From Pseudomonas sp. GD03944 (GTDB lineage: Bacteria; Pseudomonadota; Gammaproteobacteria; Pseudomonadales; Pseudomonadaceae), in the NCBI RefSeq assembly GCF_029839275.1, contig NZ_JAOCAH010000003.1, positions 62,001-126,000 of the forward strand: DNA of 64,000 nucleotides, written 5' to 3'. Each line of letters starts with the position of its first letter. The stretch's first letter is position 1. The translations under genes and the position numbers were made by a program. Positions 14,972 to 22,358 of this stretch are shown in pieces. The notes below the pieces were generated by a model. The model had not been told where the DNA came from. It was given only the letters and a program-made list of their open reading frames with translations, and did no database searches.

Positions 14972-15382
14972 TTACTGGGTCTTCTTGGCCTGGTCGGCTT
15001 TCCAGGCTTCGAAGGCCTTGCGGTCGGCACGATGGGCTTCCATCTTCTTCTGGTGCTCATCGAAGGCTTTCTGCTGCTCGGGCTTGAGCAGGGCGCGGAT
15101 GGCGCTCTGCTGCTTGTCGCGGGCGGCTTTCAGCTCGTCCTGCATGGCCTTCTGCTCGGCAGCCGGCAGCTTGTCCAGGTAGCGCTGGGTGATGGTGTGG
15201 CGGCTCTTCATCTGCTCGCCCATCAGTTTGCGGATTTCGCGGTGCTGCTCCTTGCTCAGGTCCAGCTCCTTGAAGAAACGCGGGCCGTGCTCGCCACCGT
15301 GGCGCGGGCCGCCTTCGGGCATGGCCATGGCCAGGGTCGGCAGGGTCAGGACGAGCAGTACGGCGGTCAGGGTCTTGCGCAT
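14972..15382 (-). CDS. Spy/CpxP-family periplasmic chaperone-like protein
   Basis: A 136-residue secreted protein with a clear signal peptide (MRKTLTAVLLVLTLPTLAMA). The mature part is all-helical and charged, with LTXXQ-type repeats in degenerate form (LDLSKEQHREIRKLMGEQM and LKPEQQKAFDEH), as in Spy and CpxP. These proteins are periplasmic ATP-independent chaperones, and CpxP also damps CpxA. It is placed between cpxR and cpxA instead of divergently as in E. coli. GTAAA boxes upstream of this gene predict direct CpxR control. The Lys-rich C-terminus (KADQAKKTQ) is unusual but not exceptional. Confidence 0.85.
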   Translation of the reverse strand: MRKTLTAVLLVLTLPTLAMAMPEGGPRHGGEHGPRFFKELDLSKEQHREIRKLMGEQMKSRHTITQRYLDKLPAAEQKAMQDELKAARDKQQSAIRALLKPEQQKAFDEHQKKMEAHRADRKAFEAWKADQAKKTQ

Positions 15383-15465
15383 GGTGTCTCTCCTTGTCTC
15401 GAAACCGGTCATTTACCGGATGAGCCCAGTCTAGGGCGGTCAAGGTCAAGGGCGGTCAGCCAAGG

Positions 15466-15503
15466 GTAAAGCTTGGGTAAAGGCGGTCGGCGCCGGCCTT
15501 TAC
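15466..15503 (-). promoter_or_regulatory. CpxR-box-like GTAAA repeats upstream of the Spy-like gene
   Basis: GTAAA at 15466-15470 and 15477-15481 (6-base spacer, 11-base period) and TTTAC at 15499-15503 lie 84-121 bases before the Spy-like ATG. The E. coli CpxR consensus is GTAAA-N5-GTAAA. The motif is on the plus strand, but such boxes function in either orientation. Confidence 0.6.
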
Positions 15504-15510
15504 ACAGTCC

Positions 15511-16188
15511 TCAGGCGCAGTAGTAGTAGCCGCGGCTGCGCAGGGCGACGATCCGCGGGCGGCCGTCAGGGTGCGGGCCGAGTTTCTTGCGCAGGTTGCT
15601 GACGTGCATGTCGAGGCTGCGATCGTAGAGGGTCAGCTTGCGGCCCAGGGCCAGTTGCGCCAGTTCCTGCTTGTCCACCGGCTCGCCGGGTTGGCGCAGC
15701 AGGGTTTCCAGCAGGCGGCTTTCCGAGAGAGTGAGGATCACCTCGTGGTCGCCGATCATGACCACGCCACGGGCCAGGCTGAAGCACAGGTCGCCCAGCT
15801 CCAGCTGGCTCGGTGCGCTGGGCGGCAGGCTGCGGCGCAGCACCGCGCGCAGGCGGGCTGTCAGCTCCCGGGGGTCGCAGGGTTTGGCCAGGTAGTCGTC
15901 GGCGCCCAGTTCCAGCCCGAGGATGCGGTCCAGCGGTTCGCCCCGGGCCGACAGCATCAGCACCGGCAGCTCGGGGTGGTCGTTGCGCAGTTGCTTGAGC
16001 AACTCCAGGCCGCTGCCATCGGGGAGCATCACGTCCAGCACCACGGCGTCGGGCGTGTGGCTGGCCAGGTTGCGGCGGGCGCTGCCGCCATCGTGGCAGG
16101 CGCTCACCTGGAAGCCTTCCTGGGTCAGCCAGTTGACCAGCAGTTCACACAGCTCGACGTCGTCGTCGATGAGTAACAGGGTGCTCAT
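15511..16188 (-). CDS. cpxR: OmpR-family response regulator, CpxR type
   Basis: A 225-residue response regulator. The receiver domain has the acidic pocket DDD (8-10), phospho-acceptor Asp52 in VVLDVMLPDGSG, the switch Ser in LMLSARG and the conserved Lys in DDYLAKPCDPREL. The C-terminal winged helix carries LTLSESRLLETLLRQPGEPV and the DMHVSNLRKKLGP recognition helix. It is the cognate regulator of the kinase encoded downstream and is expected to activate the intervening Spy-like gene. The gene begins 7 bases after the preceding coiled-coil gene, suggesting a shared transcript. Confidence 0.87.
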   Translation of the reverse strand: MSTLLLIDDDVELCELLVNWLTQEGFQVSACHDGGSARRNLASHTPDAVVLDVMLPDGSGLELLKQLRNDHPELPVLMLSARGEPLDRILGLELGADDYLAKPCDPRELTARLRAVLRRSLPPSAPSQLELGDLCFSLARGVVMIGDHEVILTLSESRLLETLLRQPGEPVDKQELAQLALGRKLTLYDRSLDMHVSNLRKKLGPHPDGRPRIVALRSRGYYYCA

Positions 16189-16195
16189 AGGGCCG

Positions 16196-16588
16196 TCAGT
16201 TGATCCATTCGCGCCGCGAACGACGGTTGCCACGCAGCATCGCGCCCAGGACGACGCCCAGCAGGCCCGCGCCTGCGCCCACGGCGAACCACCACTGCTC
16301 GACGCTGAGCAGCCCCTTGGGCTGGCTGGACTGGGCTTCCTTGAGTTGCAGCTTGAGGCGCTGGTTTTCCTGGCGCAGGCGTTGCAGTTGCGCCGTTTCG
16401 CGCTCGCCGTTGTTGGCCTGCAACTCGGCGCGCAGCGCTTCTCGCTCCTGCTCGCGCTGCTCCAGGTCCTGGGTGCGCTGCTCGACTGTTTCGGTCGTGG
16501 TCGCCGGTTGCGGCGGGCTTTGTTCTGCATGCAGGCCGATCGGCAGCATGACTACGGCAAACAGCAAACACAGCGAGGCTGGGCGCAT
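16196..16588 (-). CDS. Exported coiled-coil membrane-anchored protein, TIGR04211-like C-terminus
   Basis: A 130-residue protein with a signal peptide (MRPASLCLLFAVVMLPIGLHA), a long Glu/Gln/Arg-rich coiled coil (about 30-92) and a C-terminal membrane helix (WWFAVGAGAGLLGVVLGAMLRG) followed by Arg-rich residues. This resembles the C-terminal part of the YgiM/TIGR04211 family but without its SH3 domain. Function unknown. It is the first gene before cpxR, 7 bases apart, so it may take part in or report on the envelope-stress circuit; that is inference from position. Confidence 0.65.
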   Translation of the reverse strand: MRPASLCLLFAVVMLPIGLHAEQSPPQPATTTETVEQRTQDLEQREQEREALRAELQANNGERETAQLQRLRQENQRLKLQLKEAQSSQPKGLLSVEQWWFAVGAGAGLLGVVLGAMLRGNRRSRREWIN

Positions 16589-16639
16589 CGGAACTCCTAA
16601 TTCCTACGGGTGGTCATCGGCTGAGTGCAGGGGATGCGG

Positions 16640-16939
16640 TCAGGGCAGGACCCGCTTGAACGGCTTGACCACCACGGAGGCATAGACGTCCGCTGCGCGG
16701 TAGGGGTCGGCGTCGGCCCAGCTCTGGGCGGCGTTCAGCGACTCGAACTCGGCGACGATCAGGCTGCCGGAGAAACCGGCGCTGCCCGGGTCGTTGCTGT
16801 CGACGGCAGGATGGGGGCCGGCGAGGATCAGGCGGCCTTCGCTCTTGAGCTGCTCCAGGCGGGCGAGGTGCGCCGGACGGGCGGCCAGACGGTTTTCCAG
16901 GGAGTTGGCGACATCGGTGGCGATAATGGCGTAGAGCAT
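16640..16939 (-). CDS. YciI-family protein
   Basis: A 99-residue ferredoxin-like-fold YciI protein. It starts [31 protein letters not shown] and has the conserved ILAGPHPA and [16 protein letters not shown] segments, including the family's His/Asp pair. The homologues' biochemical role is unsettled; some act as dehydrochlorinases or muconolactone-like isomerases. It is divergent from the PHP-domain gene. Confidence 0.88.
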   Translation of the reverse strand: MLYAIIATDVANSLENRLAARPAHLARLEQLKSEGRLILAGPHPAVDSNDPGSAGFSGSLIVAEFESLNAAQSWADADPYRAADVYASVVVKPFKRVLP

Positions 16940-17030
16940 TTCGATCCTTAGTGTGAGGCTGGCGCGACAGGGTGTGCCGCTGCCTGTGCAAGGCAGAAAA
17001 GCAGTGCGGGCACGCAAAGTCGAGGAATTA

Positions 17031-17059
17031 TTGTGTAAGGGCAGCGAGAATCGTTATCT
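17031..17059 (+). promoter_or_regulatory. Candidate promoter of the PHP/RNase AM gene
   Basis: TTGTGT (17031-17036) and TTATCT (17054-17059) are 17 bases apart. The inferred start of transcription near 17066 leaves 11 or 35 bases before the two possible ATGs. Confidence 0.35.
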
Positions 17060-17100
17060 GGGGCATAATAACAAACATGAATGAACGGGAAAGCGCCTGT

Positions 17101-17964
17101 ATGGAAGTCGATCTGCATTGCCACAGCACCGCCTCTGACGGCGCCCTGGCGCCCTCGGTGGTGGTCGCCCGGGCCCATGAGCGCGGCGTGCGCGTGCTGG
17201 CATTGACCGACCACGACACCCTGGAGGGGCTCGAGGAAGCGCGTGCCGCGGCCGAGGCCCTGGACATGCAGCTGGTCAACGGCATCGAACTGTCCTGCAC
17301 CTGGGGTGGGGCGACCATCCACGTGCTCGGGTATGCCTTCGCCAGCGAGGCGCCGGCCCTGCGCCAGGCGATCGCCGAGCTGCACGAAGGCCGTTGGCTG
17401 CGCGCCCGGGAAATCAGCCGTAGGCTCGAGCTCAAGGGCATGGCCGGGGCGCTGGACGGGGCGCGGGCGATCCAGCAGGAACTGGGCGACAGCGCCAACG
17501 CGCCGGCCCGTCCGCATTTCGCCGATTTCCTGGTGCGCGCCGGCCATGTGAAGGACCGCGCCGAAGCGTTTCGCAAGTGGCTGGGGGCGGGCAAGCTGGG
17601 GGACGTGAAGCAGCATTGGCCGACCCTGGAAGAGGTGGTCGGCACCCTGCGTGAAGCCGGCGCGTGGATCAGCCTGGCGCACCCGTGGCAGTACGACTTT
17701 ACTCGTAGTAAGCGACGCCGGTTGGTCGCCGATTTCGTCCAGGCGGGTGGTCATGCCCTTGAAGTGGTGAACGGCATGCAGCCGGCCGAGCAGGTCGGCG
17801 GTCTGGCGATCCTGGCGCGCGAGTTCGGTATGCTGGCCAGTGCCGGCAGCGACTTTCACGCACCGGGCGATTGGTCCGAGCTGGGCATGTACCGCCCGGT
17901 TCCCGACGACCTTCCCCCTCTTTGGGCGCGCTTCCATCATGTCCAGCAGCCACGCGCAATCTGA
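17101..17964 (+). CDS. PHP-domain phosphoesterase, RNase AM (TrpH/YciV) family
   Basis: A 287-residue PHP-domain enzyme with the metal-binding motifs DLHCHSTASDG, LALTDHDTLEGL, GIELSC, SLAHPWQYDF and SAGSDFHAPG. The E. coli homologue RNase AM removes 3'-5' nucleotides from the 5' ends of rRNA precursors and degrades pAp. I used the ATG at 17101 because it places the PHP motif at the very N-terminus and has a GGGA-type site; an ATG at 17077 in the same frame would add eight residues. It is followed 13 bases later by a YciO/Sua5 gene, a conserved pairing. Confidence 0.85.
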   Translation: MEVDLHCHSTASDGALAPSVVVARAHERGVRVLALTDHDTLEGLEEARAAAEALDMQLVNGIELSCTWGGATIHVLGYAFASEAPALRQAIAELHEGRWLRAREISRRLELKGMAGALDGARAIQQELGDSANAPARPHFADFLVRAGHVKDRAEAFRKWLGAGKLGDVKQHWPTLEEVVGTLREAGAWISLAHPWQYDFTRSKRRRLVADFVQAGGHALEVVNGMQPAEQVGGLAILAREFGMLASAGSDFHAPGDWSELGMYRPVPDDLPPLWARFHHVQQPRAI

Positions 17965-17977
17965 ACAGGGAGTCAGT

Positions 17978-18604
17978 GTGAGCCAATTTTTCCAGGTCCA
18001 TCCGGAGACCCCCCAGCCGCGGCTGATCAAGCAGGCGGTTGAAATCATCCGCTCGGGCGGCGTGGTGATTTATCCCACCGACTCGTCCTATGCCCTGGGG
18101 TGCCGGTTGGGGGAGAAGAACGCTGTCGAACGCATCCGCCGCCTGCGCCAGCTGGACGACAAGCACAACTTCACTCTGGTCTGCCGCGACCTGTCCCAGC
18201 TCAGCCTGTTCGCCAAGGTCGATACCGGCGCGTTCCGCCTACTGAAGACCCACACGCCCGGGCCGTACACCTTCATCCTCAATGCCACGCGGGAAGTGCC
18301 GCGCATGGTGTTGCACCCCAAGCGGCGCACCATCGGCCTGCGGGTGCCGAGCCATCCGATCGCCCAGGCCCTGCTCGAGGAACTGGGCGAGCCGCTGATG
18401 AGCGTCAGCATGATCCTGCCGGGGGAGCAGTTGCCCATGAGCGACCCCTATGAAATGCGCCAGATGCTCGAGCACCAGGTCGACCTGATCATCGACGGCG
18501 GCTTCGGCGGGCTGGAGGCTTCGACCGTGGTCAGCCTGGTGGAAGACGACCCCGAGGTGATCCGGGTCGGCTGCGGTGACCCGTCTCCGTTCGGCGCTGA
18601 CTGA
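17978..18604 (+). CDS. YciO/YrdC/Sua5-family L-threonylcarbamoyladenylate synthase-like protein
   Basis: A 208-residue YrdC-fold protein of the YciO branch. Family motifs are GGVVIYPTDSSYALGC, KHNFTLVCRDLSQLSLFA, TPGPYTFILNAT, KRRTIGLRVPSHPI and a terminal DGGFGGLEASTVVSLVED. YrdC/TsaC members make threonylcarbamoyl-AMP for tRNA t6A; YciO members are much less active and their role is debated, so the synthase label is tentative. The start is GTG at 17978 with GGGAG upstream. Confidence 0.85.
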   Translation: MSQFFQVHPETPQPRLIKQAVEIIRSGGVVIYPTDSSYALGCRLGEKNAVERIRRLRQLDDKHNFTLVCRDLSQLSLFAKVDTGAFRLLKTHTPGPYTFILNATREVPRMVLHPKRRTIGLRVPSHPIAQALLEELGEPLMSVSMILPGEQLPMSDPYEMRQMLEHQVDLIIDGGFGGLEASTVVSLVEDDPEVIRVGCGDPSPFGAD

Positions 18605-18741
18605 GCGGCAATGCCGAAACGCTACAAACCCCTCTGTAGGTAACCGGTCGCATTGTTATAGTGGCGCCTTTGGCTGGCCGAAACGCCAGCAGCCCGACTG
18701 ACCACGAATGCGCCGATAACGCCGCGATCACGAGATTGACC

Positions 18742-19569
18742 ATGCAACCGACGTCCCCTCACGAGCCTGTCGACAGCCAGGCCGGTGCCCAGCAGGAACT
18801 GCCGTTCGCGCTGGTCTACGGCCAGGCCGTGACCGAGCTGCCGGTTGACCTGTATATCCCGCCGGATGCGCTGGAGGTGTTTCTCGAGGCATTCGAGGGG
18901 CCGCTGGACCTGCTGCTGTACCTGATCCGCAAGCAGAACATCGACGTGCTGGATATTCCGGTGGCGGAAATCACCCGCCAGTACATGGGCTATGTCGAGC
19001 TGATGCAGTCGGTGCGCCTGGAGCTGGCGGCCGAGTACCTGGTGATGGCGGCGATGCTGGCCGAGATCAAGTCGCGCATGCTGCTGCCGCGCTCCGCCGA
19101 TGCCGAAGAGGAAGAAGAGGACCCGCGGGCCGAGCTGATCCGCCGGTTGCAGGAGTACGAGCGCTACAAGGCGGCCGCAGAAGGCATCGACCAGCTGTCG
19201 CGGGTGGGCCGCGACCTCAGCGTGCCGCGTCTGGACGCCCCGGAGGCGCGGGCGCGCAAGCTGCTGCCGGACGTCAGCCTGGAAGAGCTGCTGGTGTCCA
19301 TGGCCGAAGTGCTGCGCCGGGCCGACATGTTCGAAAGCCACCAGGTGACCCGCGAGGCGCTGTCCACTCGCGAGCGCATGAGCGAGGTGCTGGAGCGCCT
19401 GAAAGGCGGCGCGTTCGTGCCCTTCGTCGAACTGTTCGCCCTGGAGGAGGGGCGCCTGGGGGTGGTGGTGACCTTCATGGCAGTGCTCGAATTGATCAAG
19501 GAATCCCTGGTCGAGCTGGTGCAGAATGAGGCCTTTGGACCGATCCACGTGCGTGCGCGAGCCGAGTGA
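18742..19569 (+). CDS. scpA: Segregation and condensation protein A
   Basis: A 275-residue ScpA kleisin. The conserved FEGPLDLLLYLIRKQNIDVLDIPVAEIT region that contacts the SMC head is at about 50-80, followed by EYLVMAAMLAEIKSRMLLPR. An acidic linker (EEEEEDPRAEL) and the C-terminal winged helix complete it. ScpA bridges SMC heads and binds ScpB, acting in chromosome compaction and origin segregation. The stop overlaps the start region of scpB, so the pair is coupled. Confidence 0.92.
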   Translation: MQPTSPHEPVDSQAGAQQELPFALVYGQAVTELPVDLYIPPDALEVFLEAFEGPLDLLLYLIRKQNIDVLDIPVAEITRQYMGYVELMQSVRLELAAEYLVMAAMLAEIKSRMLLPRSADAEEEEEDPRAELIRRLQEYERYKAAAEGIDQLSRVGRDLSVPRLDAPEARARKLLPDVSLEELLVSMAEVLRRADMFESHQVTREALSTRERMSEVLERLKGGAFVPFVELFALEEGRLGVVVTFMAVLELIKESLVELVQNEAFGPIHVRARAE

Positions 19570-19571
19570 CG

Positions 19572-20369
19572 ATGAACCTGAACGATCCCCGCGAACTGGC
19601 GAGCCTGCTGGAAGCCTTTCTCCTGGCCTCCGGCAAGCCGCAATCCCTGGAGCGCCTGTACGAGCTGTTCGAAGAGGCCGAACGTCCGGAACCGCCCGTA
19701 TTCAAGGCGGCGCTGGAGGTGTTGCAGGCGTCCTGCGAGGGGCGTGCCTTCGAGTTGAAGGAAGTGGCGTCGGGCTATCGCCTGCAGGTGCGCGAGCGTT
19801 TCGCACCCTGGGTCGGCCGCCTGTGGGAAGAGCGGCCGCAGCGCTACTCGCGGGCCATGCTGGAAACCCTGGCGCTGATCGCCTACCGCCAGCCGATCAC
19901 CCGTGGTGAAATCGAAGACATCCGTGGCGTGGCGGTCAACAGCCATATCGTCAAGACGTTGCTGGAGCGCGAGTGGATCCGGGTCGTCGGCTACCGTGAC
20001 GTGCCAGGACGGCCCTCGATGTTCGCCACCACCAAGGCCTTTCTCGATCACTTCAACCTGAAGAGCCTGGAAGAACTGCCGCCGCTGGCCGCCCTGCGCG
20101 AGCTGGAGCCCGAGCCGGTGCTGGCGTTCGACGATGATGTGGCGGCGCCCGAAGGCCTGCAGGCCCGTGCCGACCTGGCGCTGGCCGACGAGTCTCAAGC
20201 GACTGAACCCCGCGAAGAAACCAGCTTCAGCAGCCTGCTGGCCGAGCTGGATTCGATGGAGCAGGGGCTCAAGACCGATTTCGATGACCTGCCCGAACAC
20301 ACGGACGAAGCCGAGGCGGCGGATGAACAGGGCGAATCCCTGGACGAAGAGCCCCTGCCAGGCCATTGA
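19572..20369 (+). CDS. scpB: Segregation and condensation protein B with acidic C-terminal extension
   Basis: A 265-residue ScpB. Two winged helices are visible: LASLLEAFLLASGKPQSLERL near the start, and QRYSRAMLETLALIAYRQPITRGEIEDIRG with VAVNSHIVKTLLEREWIRVVGYRDVPGRPSMFATT. About 80 residues follow that are strongly acidic and low-complexity (EPEPVLAFDDD ... ADEQGESLDEEP), longer than the 170-200 residues of many ScpBs. The ATG at 19572 is used; a GTG at 19566 overlaps the scpA stop and would add two residues. Confidence 0.9.
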   Translation: MNLNDPRELASLLEAFLLASGKPQSLERLYELFEEAERPEPPVFKAALEVLQASCEGRAFELKEVASGYRLQVRERFAPWVGRLWEERPQRYSRAMLETLALIAYRQPITRGEIEDIRGVAVNSHIVKTLLEREWIRVVGYRDVPGRPSMFATTKAFLDHFNLKSLEELPPLAALRELEPEPVLAFDDDVAAPEGLQARADLALADESQATEPREETSFSSLLAELDSMEQGLKTDFDDLPEHTDEAEAADEQGESLDEEPLPGH

Positions 20370-20405
20370 GGTCTGGTGGTACGCGTTGCCGGAGGTGCCA
20401 AGGCG

Positions 20406-20585
20406 ATGAAAGATCCCTGTATCGGCGTCTGCAAGTTCGACGATGCGGTCTGTGTCGGGTGTGGCCGCAGCAAGGCGGAAATCAAGGGCTGGAAAAAGCT
20501 CGGCAAGGCCGAACGACGGGCCGTGCTGGCCGAGGCCGACCTGCGCCTGCTGGCGCTCCAGGCCACCGGCCGTCGCAAACGCTGA
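20406..20585 (+). CDS. DUF1289 small cysteine-motif protein
   Basis: A 59-residue DUF1289 protein. It has the family pattern PCIGVCKFD and CVGCGRSKAEIKGW (four Cys), followed by a basic helix. The Cys spacing suggests metal or Fe-S binding. It follows scpB and precedes the REP array and rluB. Function unknown. Confidence 0.85.
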   Translation: MKDPCIGVCKFDDAVCVGCGRSKAEIKGWKKLGKAERRAVLAEADLRLLALQATGRRKR

Positions 20586-20635
20586 CAGCGCCAGGCGCGG
20601 TTCTTCGGTGTGTGGCTGGCCCCGGGTGACTCTTT

Positions 20636-20727
20636 GTAGGAGGGGCCTTGGCCTCGAGCTCGGTGGCCTGTGCCTGGTGCGGGGCGGGCTGTCTGAATAG
20701 AGAGCTCGCGGACAAGTCCGCTCCTAC
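20636..20727. repeat. 92-bp paired-REP unit, copy 1
   Basis: GTAGGAG with an GGCC-TT-GGCC hairpin and CGAGCTC at the left, GAGCTCG with a CGGAC-AA-GTCCG hairpin and CTCCTAC at the right. The two REPs converge, with heads on the outside. Confidence 0.9.
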
Positions 20728-20742
20728 GGTGTGGAACTCTTT

Positions 20743-20834
20743 GTAGGGGAGGCCTTGGCCTCGAGCCCGGCGGCCTGTGCCTGGTGCGGGGCGGGCTGTC
20801 TGAATAGAGAGCTCGCGGACAAGTCCGCTCCTAC
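20743..20834. repeat. 92-bp paired-REP unit, copy 2
   Basis: Nearly identical to copy 1 and the same length. The spacer between the two REPs, including GGGGCGGGCTGTCTGAATAG, is also conserved. 15 bases separate the copies. Confidence 0.9.
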
Positions 20835-20863
20835 GGTGTGTGGCGGGCATCGGGGGACTCTTC

Positions 20864-20955
20864 GTAGGAGAGGCCTTGGCCTCGAGCTCGGCGGCCTGTG
20901 TCTGGTGTGGGGCGGGCTGTCTGAATAGAGAGCTCGCGGACAAGTCCGCTCCTAC
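20864..20955. repeat. 92-bp paired-REP unit, copy 3
   Basis: Third near-identical copy, 29 bases after copy 2. Together the three copies fill most of the 539-base gap between the DUF1289 gene and rluB; the remainder (20956-21124) is the rluB leader. Confidence 0.9.
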
Positions 20956-21058
20956 GGTTTGTGAGCGACCTGCGGTTTCTCATCGGCGGGCCGGGCGGGT
21001 TGTACAGCTGGGCCATCAGGTCCTAGTCTGAAGCCGTGCGCACGGCGCCTGATCCGCG

Positions 21059-21064
21059 TATGAT
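21059..21064 (+). promoter_or_regulatory. Possible rluB -10 element
   Basis: TATGAT lies 61 bases before the rluB ATG. The -35 region (GTGCGC at 21036-21041) is poor, so this is a weak call. Confidence 0.25.
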
Positions 21065-21124
21065 GCGCGCCCCTTCGACGACATATCGTCATCCATCACT
21101 AGAGAAACACCGGGAGGTGCCCAG

Positions 21125-22294
21125 ATGAGTGAATCCGAAGAATACAGCCCCGCTGGCGAAAAACTGCAGAAGGTCCTGGCACGCCTGGGCCTGGCCTCGC
21201 GTCGCGAGATCGAAACCTGGATCACCCAGGGTCGCGTCAAGGTCAACGGCGCCGCCGCCAGCCTGGGCCAGCGGGTCGACCTGCATGACGCCATCGCCAT
21301 CGATGGCCGCGTGATCAAGCGCGAAGAAGCGGCGGAAACCGTTCGTCGCGTGCTGATCTACAACAAGCCGGACGGCGAAATCTGCACCCGCGACGACCCG
21401 GAAGGCCGCCCGACCGTGTTCGATCGCCTGCCGCGCCCGAAAGAAGGCCGCTGGATCAACATTGGCCGCCTCGACATCAACACCACCGGTTTGCTGATGT
21501 TCACCACCGACGGTGAGCTGGCCAACCGACTGATGCACCCGTCCTACCAGATGGACCGCGAGTACGCGGTGCGTGTGCGTGGCGAGGTCGACGAGGAAAT
21601 GATCGAGCGCCTCAAGGCCGGCGTGATGCTCGAAGACGGCCCCGCCAAATTCACCGACATCAAGGAAGCGCCCGGCGGCGAAGGCTTCAACCATTGGTAC
21701 CACTGCGTGGTGATGGAAGGCCGTAACCGCGAAGTACGCCGCCTGTGGGAATCCCAGGGGCTGGTGGTCAGCCGCCTGAAGCGCGTGCGTTTCGGCCCGG
21801 TGTTCATGACCTCGGACCTGACCATGGGCCGCTGGCGCGAAATGAGCCAGCGTGAAGTCGATATCCTCAGCGAGGAAGTCGGCCTCAAGCCGGTCGCACT
21901 GCCTGACATGAAGGAAAAGGTCCGCGACAAGCTCGACCGCCTGCAGCGCAAGTCGGCCAAGCCGGTCGGTCGGGGCGAGCGTCCTGCACGCACCCTGCGC
22001 CCGGCCCATGGCGGCCCGGCAGAGGGCGACCAGGGTCGCTCGCGCACGCCCCGTGGCGAAGGCGGCGAGCGTCCGTCGCGGGCGCCGCGTGATCAGAGCA
22101 AGGGCACGCCGGTTGCCGAGCGGCCCAGCGATGTGGGCAAGAAACGCCCCGGCAAGGGCGCCCAGCGTCCCGGTGTCGAGCTGGCGGATCGTCCGGCACG
22201 CAAGCCGGCGGGTGCACCCGCCAAGCGTCGCCCGCAGCCGGCTGGTGACGGCCAGCGTCCGGGATTCGGGCGTGGCAGCCGCAAGCCGCAGTAA
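21125..22294 (+). CDS. rluB: 23S rRNA pseudouridine(2605) synthase
   Basis: A 389-residue RsuA/RluB-family enzyme that isomerises U2605 of 23S rRNA. An N-terminal S4 RNA-binding domain (KLQKVLARLGLASRREIETWI) is followed by the catalytic domain with GRLDINTTGLL (catalytic Asp117) and the EGRNREVRRLWESQGL motif. From about residue 265 the protein becomes a 120-residue Arg/Lys/Pro/Gly-rich tail (for example RKPAGAPAKRRPQPAGDGQRP), probably disordered and RNA-binding; RluB proteins often have such tails. GGGAGG lies a few bases before the ATG. Confidence 0.92.
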   Translation: MSESEEYSPAGEKLQKVLARLGLASRREIETWITQGRVKVNGAAASLGQRVDLHDAIAIDGRVIKREEAAETVRRVLIYNKPDGEICTRDDPEGRPTVFDRLPRPKEGRWINIGRLDINTTGLLMFTTDGELANRLMHPSYQMDREYAVRVRGEVDEEMIERLKAGVMLEDGPAKFTDIKEAPGGEGFNHWYHCVVMEGRNREVRRLWESQGLVVSRLKRVRFGPVFMTSDLTMGRWREMSQREVDILSEEVGLKPVALPDMKEKVRDKLDRLQRKSAKPVGRGERPARTLRPAHGGPAEGDQGRSRTPRGEGGERPSRAPRDQSKGTPVAERPSDVGKKRPGKGAQRPGVELADRPARKPAGAPAKRRPQPAGDGQRPGFGRGSRKPQ

Positions 22295-22311
22295 GCGGCG
22301 AACGGGGTGAA

Positions 22312-22342
22312 TGAAAAAAGGGGCCGATGGCCCCTTTTTCTT
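22312..22342. terminator. Intrinsic terminator between rluB and the diguanylate cyclase gene
   Basis: GAAAAAAGGGGCC - GAT - GGCCCCTTTTTC is a strong hairpin with A- and T-tracts, able to work for both convergent genes. Confidence 0.9.
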
Positions 22343-22358
22343 GCGCGTTATCTGACGT

